Assembly: GCA_913775005.1 (NCBI GenBank)
Contig: CAJYKY010000215.1
Location: 1 to 6,015, forward strand
DNA from: an uncultured Achromobacter sp.
Lineage (GTDB): Bacteria; Pseudomonadota; Gammaproteobacteria; Burkholderiales; Burkholderiaceae_B
Length of the DNA stretch: 6,015 nucleotides
Reading direction: 5' to 3'
Shown here: piece by piece, positions 1-4,765 of the stretch
Position numbering within the stretch: the first letter of the stretch is position 1
Layout of the letters: every line of letters begins with the position of its first letter
The notes under the pieces: model-generated
The model's database searches: none
What the model saw: only the letters and a program-made list of their open reading frames with translations
What the model was told of the DNA's origin: nothing
Translations under genes and position numbers: made by a program

Positions 1-85
1 CGAAGATGGCCGGGTCGGTATAGACATCGCGGTGCACGCTGTCGCCGCGCACCATCGCGGCCAATTGATCGTCGCTGTAAGACAT
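1..85 (-). CDS. Aromatic ring-hydroxylating dioxygenase alpha subunit, N-terminal fragment
   Basis: Only the first 28 codons are inside the window; the gene runs off the left edge. The ATG at 85-83 sits behind a strong Shine-Dalgarno (AGGAGG, 91-96). The short peptide starts MSYSDDQLAAMV and contains VHRDVYTDPAIF. This resembles the segment before the Rieske domain in ring-hydroxylating oxygenase large subunits, for example the HRSVFTDQALF stretch of benzoate dioxygenase BenA (recalled from the family). Such subunits carry a Rieske [2Fe-2S] cluster and a mononuclear iron centre, and hydroxylate an aromatic ring using electrons from a reductase. None of the metal ligands are visible here. The gene follows the hydrolase gene by only 9 nt, so it is probably the third gene of the operon. 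Its substrate cannot be inferred, and the call rests on one short motif. Confidence 0.6.
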   Translation of the reverse strand, partial: MSYSDDQLAAMVRGDSVHRDVYTDPAIF

Positions 86-90
86 GTCGC

Positions 91-96
91 CCTCCT
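91..96 (-). promoter_or_regulatory. Shine-Dalgarno of the dioxygenase gene, overlapping the upstream stop codon
   Basis: Read on the minus strand this is AGGAGG, 5 nt before the ATG at 85. It shares two bases with the TAG stop (97-95) of the hydrolase gene. The arrangement fixes the dioxygenase start and suggests translational coupling of the two genes. Confidence 0.75.
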
Positions 97-1339
97 ACTT
101 GTTTGCGCTGTCTTGCCAACGCGCCATCAGCGTGTTGGACGGCAAAGTTTCATCCAGCAGCTTGGCTGCCGTCTCGCGGCCCGCCACCGGCAAGCCCTTG
201 GGATCCAGCAGGCCGACCTGCACCAGCACGCTTGCCTGGTCCCAATAGATGTGCTCGTGATAGAGCTTGTCGCCCCGGAACTTCACGATGGCGATCAGCG
301 GAATTTCTACCGGCCGGCCCGTGGGCGCCACGCCCGGCAGCAGCCAATCGATCTCGGTGGTGTGGGTGAAGCAGAACAGCAATTCGTCCACGATCTGCGT
401 GGCACCTACCGTGCGCGACAGCGGAATCAGCCGCGTGTCCGGCGGGTTGCTGTTGACGAAATGGTGCTGGTAGAAGCGCGACAGTTCCTTGTGACCCACA
501 CCGCCCGTCATCGTGGGAATGTGGTTCACGTAGGGTTCGGCCACCATCGTGGCCATGGTGGCAGCCACGTCGCGGGTGCCGAATTCGTATTCGCAGTGCT
601 TGTCCCACAAGGCGGAATAATCGAACTCCGGGCCGATGGCGCGTTGCAGCGCGGCCATGCTGCGTTGGTGCGCCATCAGCGCGGACGGCTTGTCGTAATG
701 GTCGCCGCCGGTGCGCGCAAACGCGTGGTCCATGCCCGGGTACACATAGAGTTCCACGCCGGGCTTGCCGCCCAGGGCATCCAGAATGCGCTGGCGCGCT
801 TCGGGGGGGCAGAAGCCATCTTGTTCGGCAATGTGCAGCACCAGCCGGCCGCGCAAGTTCGCCGCTTCGTCGAGGCTGTCTTCAATGCCCACGCCGTAAT
901 AGCCCACGGCCACGTCCACATCGGTGCGACAGGCGGCCAGATACGCCAGCTTGCCGCCCAGGCAATAGCCCAGCACGCCCACGCCGCCCTGCTGTTCGGG
1001 CAATTCGCGCAGCAGCGCGATAGTGGACGCGATGTCTTTCAAGCCCTGGTCTACATCAAAGCCTTTATAGAGTTCGAACGCGCGCGGCATATCGGCCGGG
1101 CCATCGGTCAGCTGGATGCCGGGCTGCTGGCGCCAGAACAGATCGGGCACCAGCACCACGTAGCCTTCCTCGGCCAGCAGCTGCGCCGCGCGGCGCATGA
1201 AATCGTTGACGCCGAAAATCTCCTGGCACAGCACCAGGCCAGGGCCATGGCCCGAGGCGGGAACAGCGAGATAGGCATCGAAGGTCTTGCCATCGTGCGA
1301 GGGAATCGTCACCTCGCGCGTTGAAATAGTCTGGGTCAT
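95..1339 (-). CDS. Dienelactone hydrolase family protein with C-terminal NTF2/SnoaL-like domain
   Basis: A 414-residue, two-domain, probably cytoplasmic protein. Residues about 1-235 form a dienelactone hydrolase (alpha/beta-hydrolase) domain. The CQEIFGVN motif holds Glu40. The nucleophile is Cys126 in GYCLGG, the acid is Asp174 in AEQDGF and the base is His205 in MDHAFA, so the family's Cys-Asp-His triad is complete. Classical enzymes of about 235 residues hydrolyse dienelactones to maleylacetate in aromatic degradation. Residues about 245-385 resemble an NTF2/SnoaL-like alpha+beta barrel: an N-terminal helix, VNHIPT, then beta strands ending KLYHEHIYWDQASVL. This extension makes the protein nearly twice the usual length. 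The ATG at 1339 follows AGGAGA. The gene lies 30 nt after the binding-protein gene and 9 nt before the dioxygenase gene. The hydrolase domain is a firm call; the NTF2-like call is by fold pattern. The substrate is unknown and need not be a chlorinated dienelactone. Confidence 0.87.
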   Translation of the reverse strand: MTQTISTREVTIPSHDGKTFDAYLAVPASGHGPGLVLCQEIFGVNDFMRRAAQLLAEEGYVVLVPDLFWRQQPGIQLTDGPADMPRAFELYKGFDVDQGLKDIASTIALLRELPEQQGGVGVLGYCLGGKLAYLAACRTDVDVAVGYYGVGIEDSLDEAANLRGRLVLHIAEQDGFCPPEARQRILDALGGKPGVELYVYPGMDHAFARTGGDHYDKPSALMAHQRSMAALQRAIGPEFDYSALWDKHCEYEFGTRDVAATMATMVAEPYVNHIPTMTGGVGHKELSRFYQHHFVNSNPPDTRLIPLSRTVGATQIVDELLFCFTHTTEIDWLLPGVAPTGRPVEIPLIAIVKFRGDKLYHEHIYWDQASVLVQVGLLDPKGLPVAGRETAAKLLDETLPSNTLMARWQDSANK

Positions 1340-1344
1340 GCGGT

Positions 1345-1350
1345 TCTCCT
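1345..1350 (-). promoter_or_regulatory. Shine-Dalgarno of the dienelactone hydrolase gene
   Basis: AGGAGA on the minus strand, 5 nt before the ATG at 1339. It lies in the 30-nt gap after the binding-protein stop codon and supports 1339 as the start. No terminator-like hairpin is visible in this gap, which agrees with one transcript. Confidence 0.7.
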
Positions 1351-1369
1351 GTAATGCGTGTTGCGACGT

Positions 1370-2548
1370 TTACCTCATCTGGCAGCTGGCGGCGAACGGA
1401 TCCTGGTACTGGGTCAGCACCGTGCCCGCCAGCTTGTTGGCCAGCTTGCCGTCCGCGCCGGCTTCGACGACGCGCAGGTAGTAGTTCTGGATCGGATACT
1501 GGTTGCGGTTGAACTTGAAGTCACCGCGCACCGATTTGAAATCGGCCTTGCGCAGCGCGGGCCGCAACGCCTCAGCGTCGAGCTTGCCACCCGTCTGGCG
1601 CACCGCGCTGTCCAGCAGCATGGCGGCGTCGTACCCCTGCGAGGCGTACAGCGTGGGGCTGCGCTTGTAGGTCTTCTTGAAGTCGTCGACGAACTTGCGG
1701 TTGGCCGGGTTGTCCAGGTCCACCGCCCATTGCGAGGTGTTGCGCATGCCCTCTATGGGCGCGCCCACCGCCGCGATGGTGTCTTCGTCGCCCGAGAAGC
1801 CTGGCGCCAGCAGCGCAATGTCTTTAGACAGACCCGCGCCGTTGAACTGCTTGATGAAATTCACGCCCATGCCACCGGGCAGGAAGAAGAACACGGCATC
1901 CGGCTTGCTGGCGCGCAGCCGCGTGATTTCCACGCCGTAGTCCAGCTGACCGAGCTGGGTGTAGATCTCTTCAGACAGCCCGCCCTTGTACAAACGCTTG
2001 AAGCCATTGAGCGATTCGCGGCCGCCCGGGTAGTCGGGCGCAATCAGCGCCACGCGCTTGTAGCCCTGGTCGGCGGCGTACTTGCCCATGGCGGCGGGAA
2101 TGTCCTCGTTCTGCCAGGCCACCGCGAAGAAATTCGGATTACAGCCCGCGCCGGCATAGTTTTCGGGGCCGGTATTGGTGCTGAGATAAATGGTGTTCGA
2201 CTGCAAGATCGCGGGCATCACCGGCAGCAGCACGTTTGAAAACACGATGCCCGTCATGACGTCGACCTTGTCGCGCTTGAGCAGCCGTTCAACCGCCTGA
2301 CGCCCCGTGTCGGCCTTTTGCTGATCGTCCGCCACCACCACCTCGGCAGGCAGGCCGCCCAGCTTGCCGCCGGTATGCTGCAACGCAAGATTGAAGCCGT
2401 CGCGGATTTCGTTGCCCAGGGCCGAGCCCGGGCCGGACAAGGTGGTCAGCAAACCCACCTTCACTTTGTCGGCCGCCGAAGCGCCCGTCACCGCAGCCAT
2501 GCAAACCAACGCGGCCAGCGCGCGCCGGCTCCAAAGATTTCGATTCAT
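1370..2548 (-). CDS. ABC transporter periplasmic substrate-binding protein (branched-chain amino acid/aromatic acid type)
   Basis: A 392-residue secreted binding protein of the LivK-like type I periplasmic fold (Peripla_BP_6). Residues 1-25/26 form a typical signal peptide: MNRNLWSRR, a hydrophobic core LAALVCMAAV, and a cleavage site after ASA. The mature part opens KVKVGLLTTLSGPGSALG, followed by VVADDQQKADTG and, near the C-terminal lobe, ASQGYDAAMLLDSAV, all usual for this family. There is no lipobox at the signal cleavage site. Cys136 and Cys389 could form a disulfide. The frame stays open to a TTG at 2641, but that start has no Shine-Dalgarno and would bury the signal peptide, so 2548 is chosen. 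Members bind branched-chain amino acids, amides or aromatic acids. Being first in an operon with an aromatic hydrolase and dioxygenase favours an aromatic acid ligand (inference). No permease or ATPase genes lie in the window. Confidence 0.9.
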   Translation of the reverse strand: MNRNLWSRRALAALVCMAAVTGASAADKVKVGLLTTLSGPGSALGNEIRDGFNLALQHTGGKLGGLPAEVVVADDQQKADTGRQAVERLLKRDKVDVMTGIVFSNVLLPVMPAILQSNTIYLSTNTGPENYAGAGCNPNFFAVAWQNEDIPAAMGKYAADQGYKRVALIAPDYPGGRESLNGFKRLYKGGLSEEIYTQLGQLDYGVEITRLRASKPDAVFFFLPGGMGVNFIKQFNGAGLSKDIALLAPGFSGDEDTIAAVGAPIEGMRNTSQWAVDLDNPANRKFVDDFKKTYKRSPTLYASQGYDAAMLLDSAVRQTGGKLDAEALRPALRKADFKSVRGDFKFNRNQYPIQNYYLRVVEAGADGKLANKLAGTVLTQYQDPFAASCQMR

Positions 2549-2565
2549 GTGCCACCCCGATTCTT

Positions 2566-2582
2566 CGCCAGCCGCGCTGGCG
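2566..2582. repeat. Perfect 7-bp inverted repeat just upstream of the binding-protein start
   Basis: CGCCAGC (2566-2572) and GCTGGCG (2576-2582) are exact reverse complements around a 3-nt spacer. The dyad begins 17 nt before the ATG at 2548, so in the mRNA it would form a GC-rich hairpin next to the weak ribosome site (GGGGTGG). It could be an operator or a leader structure, or chance in GC-rich DNA. Confidence 0.35.
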
Positions 2583-2721
2583 CAAAGCTGACAGATCCCG
2601 TCTGCCGTCGGTTCACGCATGCTGCCGATCAAAGTCGCCAAGCTTACGCGCCGCGACGACGCCCTCCAATACCCGCCAGGAGGACCTTGCGCCTAGCGTA
2701 TGCCACCGCCCGGCCCGGCTC

Positions 2722-2765
2722 TATCCGATTCCAATCAGTCTTATCCGGGATTCACTTAATTCCAA
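2722..2765. promoter_or_regulatory. Direct-repeat cluster in the divergent promoter region, candidate AraC-type operator
   Basis: The 279-bp gap 2549-2827 separates the divergent binding-protein and AraC genes. Its AT-richer part (about 2721-2785) contains TATCCG twice (2722-2727 and 2742-2747, 20 bp apart) and ATTCCAA twice (2728-2734 and 2759-2765, 31 bp apart). A further GATTC lies at 2749-2753. Spacings near whole helical turns on one strand are what AraC/XylS-type dimers usually bind. No -10/-35 pair is convincing in either direction: TTGACG at 2770-2775 could be a -35 for the regulator gene, but no good -10 follows it. The site is inferred from pattern only. Confidence 0.35.
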
Positions 2766-2817
2766 ACGCTTGACGTTTAAATTACTCTGGCCTGATCGAT
2801 GGGAGCGTTCCCGTCCC

Positions 2818-2822
2818 GGAGG
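2818..2822 (+). promoter_or_regulatory. Shine-Dalgarno of the AraC-type regulator gene
   Basis: GGAGG, 5 nt before the ATG at 2828. It supports 2828 as the start over the in-frame internal ATG at codon 8. Confidence 0.7.
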
Positions 2823-2827
2823 CACCC

Positions 2828-3808
2828 ATGCAGGCTTGGTCCCGACTCATGCTGGCGCCGCTGTTGAAGCGGCGCGTGTTCAGTTCCACCCAACAGGATG
2901 AAACCCGGGCGCGCGTGTCCGAAGCCTTGAAGGACCACCGGCTGACCTGGAAGGGCGGGCGCGTGGATGCCGAACTGAACCGGGGCCGCTTCGGCGCATT
3001 GACGGTCTGTACGTTGCGCTACGGCGCCGAAGTCCATATCGAACCCGACCGCCTGCAAGACTTCATGCTGGTGCAAGTGCCGCTGCGCGGCCGCGCCCGC
3101 ATCGAATGCGGCGACGACCGCGTCAATGCCAACCCCGATTGCGCCGCCGTCATCGCCCCCAACCGCCCCGTGCGGCTGCACTGGGAAGCGGGCTGCGAAC
3201 AACTGCTGTTGAAGATTCCGCGCGGCAAGCTGGAAGCGATCGGCCGCCGCGCCTTTGGCGATGCTGCCGCACGCCCTCTGGACTTCGCGCCCGCGCTACG
3301 GCTGGACAACCCCGTGGGTGCCGCCTGGCGCAGCATGGTCACCGGGTTGATCCACCTTTTGCCCACGTTGGACGACGGCGCGCCCCGGCCGCCTGCCGCC
3401 TGGCTGGAGCACATGGAAGACACGCTGGTGCTGCACCTGCTCTATAACCAGCCGAACACCTGGCAATCGCAGGCGGGCCAGGGGCCGGAAGAACCCCGGC
3501 GTCTGACCTTGGCTGAAGCCTATATGCGCGACCACCTGTCGGCCCCGCTGACGTTGGCGGACATCGCCCGCCATGCCGGCGCCAGCGCCACCGCCTTGAC
3601 GCGGCTGTTTCAAGAACACCGGGACACCACGCCCATGAATGCGCTGCGGGCCTTGCGGCTGGATACGGCCCGGCGCAAGCTCAAGACAGACGCCCACGCC
3701 AGCGTGACCGAAGTCGCGCTGGGCGTGGGGTTTGGACACCTGGGAAGATTCTCCGAGTATTACCGGGAGCGGTTCGGAGAACTGCCGCGTGAAACGCGGC
3801 GGCCTTGA
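2828..3808 (+). CDS. AraC/XylS-family transcriptional regulator
   Basis: A 326-residue regulator. Residues about 40-205 look like the AraC-type ligand-binding/dimerisation domain of the XylS-like group (AraC_binding_2 style): RFGALTVCTLRYG, then a beta-rich stretch with LVQVPLRGRARIECG and APNRPVRLHWE. Residues about 225-322 form the DNA-binding region. Its first helix-turn-helix is LTLADIARHAGASATALTRL (241-260). The second, about 293-320, carries VTEVALGVGFGHLGRFSEYY followed by RERFGELP, the family signature. Members of this group often activate genes for aromatic acid degradation in response to the substrate, for example XylS for benzoates. The gene is divergent from the binding-protein operon and convergent with the CoA-ligase operon, so it may control one or both. 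The effector is not evident from sequence, and an AndR-like anthranilate regulator is one possibility. The family call is firm; the targets are inferred. Confidence 0.92.
   Translation: MQAWSRLMLAPLLKRRVFSSTQQDETRARVSEALKDHRLTWKGGRVDAELNRGRFGALTVCTLRYGAEVHIEPDRLQDFMLVQVPLRGRARIECGDDRVNANPDCAAVIAPNRPVRLHWEAGCEQLLLKIPRGKLEAIGRRAFGDAAARPLDFAPALRLDNPVGAAWRSMVTGLIHLLPTLDDGAPRPPAAWLEHMEDTLVLHLLYNQPNTWQSQAGQGPEEPRRLTLAEAYMRDHLSAPLTLADIARHAGASATALTRLFQEHRDTTPMNALRALRLDTARRKLKTDAHASVTEVALGVGFGHLGRFSEYYRERFGELPRETRRP
3784..3800. repeat. Short inverted repeat inside the 3' end of the regulator gene
   Basis: GCCGCGT (3784-3790) pairs exactly with ACGCGGC (3794-3800) around a GAA loop. It lies within the last codons of the AraC-type gene, 11 nt before the larger convergent stem-loop. 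It may add to 3'-end structure or simply reflect GC-rich, arginine-rich coding sequence. Confidence 0.3.
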
Positions 3809-3811
3809 GTC

Positions 3812-3840
3812 GATGACGTCGTCTTCAACACGACGTCATC
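3812..3840. terminator. Stem-loop between convergent genes, candidate bidirectional transcription end
   Basis: GATGACGTCG (3812-3821) and CGACGTCATC (3831-3840) are perfect reverse complements with a 9-nt loop. The structure starts 3 nt after the TGA of the AraC-type gene and ends 15 nt beyond the stop of the RidA-family gene on the other strand. Its place between convergent 3' ends supports a terminator or 3'-end-protecting role. Neither flank has a run of T, so it is not a canonical intrinsic terminator. Confidence 0.5.
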
Positions 3841-3855
3841 CATTCGATATCACGA

Positions 3856-4266
3856 TTACTGCGCGGCGGGCACCACGGCAGTCACTTCGATTTCCACCTT
3901 GGCCCGATCCTCGACCAGATCCGCCACTTCTACCGCCGTCATCGCCGGGAAATGCCGGCCGATGAATTCGCGGTAGTGCTTGCCGATAGCCGGATACGCC
4001 GCCACGTATTCCTTCTTGTCCGTCACATACCACGTCATCCGGACAATATGCTCGGGCTTGGCGCCACCTTGCGCCAGGATCTCAACAATGTTCGACAGCG
4101 TCTGGCGGACCTGGTCCGCCAGATCATCCGATTCGAATTGCTGCTGCCCATTCCACCCCACCTGCCCGCCCACAAACACGAGCTTGCTGCCCACCGTCAT
4201 TTCGGTGAGCACACCATTCGAATAGCCCCGGGGCGCCATCCAATCCGGCGGTTGCAGAATCTTCAT
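3856..4266 (-). CDS. RidA (YjgF/YER057c/UK114) family protein without the catalytic arginine
   Basis: A 136-residue single-domain RidA-fold protein, close to the usual length of about 130; the family forms trimers. Family landmarks are KLVFVGGQVGWN (28-39), QTLSNIVEILAQGGA (55-69), a MTWYVTD segment and the C-terminal AVEVADLVEDRAKVEIEVTAVV. True RidA enzymes hydrolyse reactive enamines/imines using an Arg in a PAR motif (Arg105 in E. coli). Here the aligned residues are PAMTAVEV, with Met109 in that place, while the Glu equivalent to Glu120 (Glu125) is kept. Standard imine deaminase activity is therefore doubtful, and this belongs with the Arg-less Rid subfamilies. The ATG at 4266 follows AGGA at 4276-4279. 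It is the last gene of the ligase-thioesterase operon, 51 nt after the thioesterase. This suggests a role on an amino- or keto-containing aromatic intermediate (inference). Confidence 0.88.
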   Translation of the reverse strand: MKILQPPDWMAPRGYSNGVLTEMTVGSKLVFVGGQVGWNGQQQFESDDLADQVRQTLSNIVEILAQGGAKPEHIVRMTWYVTDKKEYVAAYPAIGKHYREFIGRHFPAMTAVEVADLVEDRAKVEIEVTAVVPAAQ

Positions 4267-4317
4267 AACGTCTCATCCTATTTATAAAAAAACAAACGAC
4301 AGGGTGACCCCCGCTGC

Positions 4318-4743
4318 TTACGCCGCGGGGACCAGATAATCCTGCATGCGCTCCCGCAGGTCTGCGGGCATCGGCATGGATTTCATGGTTTGCAAATTCA
4401 CCGTCACGATGGTCAGCGTGGCGGACAAACGCAGTTGGCCGTCCGGCCCTTCAAAGCGCACCAGCGCCTTGAAGGACGCGCCGCCAATGCGCTGCACCAC
4501 CAGCGTCTGGCGCAAGCGTTCATGCCAGCGGCTGGGCGCGCTGAAATCGCAGGTGACGGAAGCCATCGGCGTGCCGATGTGCCGTTCCACATGTAACGCG
4601 TGAAACGGCAGACCCATTCCCTTGTCGAACCATTCTTCGACAAAGTCATTGATCATTTCAAAGTAGCGCGGGTAGAACACGATGCCCGCCGGGTCGCAAT
4701 GACGGAAGCGGACTTCTACCTGGCTGGAAAATGCTGCGGCCAT
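4318..4743 (-). CDS. Acyl-CoA thioesterase, 4-hydroxybenzoyl-CoA thioesterase (hotdog) family
   Basis: A 141-residue single hotdog domain, the normal length for the 4HBT family. The N-terminal VRFRHCDPAGIVFYPRYFEM carries the signature, with the catalytic Asp at residue 17, the same number as in the Pseudomonas 4-hydroxybenzoyl-CoA thioesterase. A helix INDFVEEWFD follows. The later strands FKALVRFEG and LRLSATLTIVTVN form the sheet core. It should hydrolyse an aryl- or acyl-CoA to the free acid and CoA in the cytoplasm. The frame is open upstream to an ATG at 4788, but that would overlap the ligase gene by 23 nt. The ATG at 4743 has AGGA seven nt upstream and begins just before the domain, so it is preferred. 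The gene follows the CoA-ligase stop by 22 nt. Its natural substrate may be the ring-modified product of the ligase pathway (for example gentisyl-CoA) or stalled CoA esters. Confidence 0.9.
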   Translation of the reverse strand: MAAAFSSQVEVRFRHCDPAGIVFYPRYFEMINDFVEEWFDKGMGLPFHALHVERHIGTPMASVTCDFSAPSRWHERLRQTLVVQRIGGASFKALVRFEGPDGQLRLSATLTIVTVNLQTMKSMPMPADLRERMQDYLVPAA

Positions 4744-4750
4744 TATGATT

Positions 4751-4754
4751 TCCT
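4751..4754 (-). promoter_or_regulatory. Shine-Dalgarno that decides the thioesterase start
   Basis: AGGA on the minus strand (within CAGGAAATC), 7 nt before the ATG at 4743. It favours the 141-residue form over the 156-residue form starting at 4788. Confidence 0.6.
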
Positions 4755-4765
4755 GAAAGACCCGG

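Noticed and set aside
32..1324. Long plus-strand open frame (430 codons) opposite the hydrolase gene.
   Set aside because: It is a high-GC antisense shadow: its product is low-complexity, rich in His, Arg, Ala and Gln, with no recognisable domain, and the minus strand encodes a complete catalytic enzyme.
1358..2239. Plus-strand open frame (293 codons) opposite the binding-protein gene.
   Set aside because: The same type of shadow; the minus-strand protein has a signal peptide and clear family motifs.
2549..2641. N-terminal extension of the binding protein to a TTG at 2641.
   Set aside because: No Shine-Dalgarno precedes it, and it would place 31 polar residues before a good signal peptide; 2548 is the better start.
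2770..2798. TTGACG (2770) with a downstream hexamer as a sigma-70 promoter for the regulator gene.
   Set aside because: At 16-18 bp spacing the downstream hexamers (such as TGATCG) match the -10 consensus poorly, so it is not listed as a promoter.
4281..4286. TATAAA on the minus strand as a -10 box for the RidA-family gene.
   Set aside because: Transcription would start around or past the ribosome site, and no -35 element lies at the right distance; it is probably just part of an AT-rich intercistronic gap.
4302..4310. GGGTGACCC followed on the minus strand by a T-rich run, as a terminator between thioesterase and RidA genes.
   Set aside because: The palindrome allows only a 3-bp stem with a 3-nt loop, too weak for a terminator.
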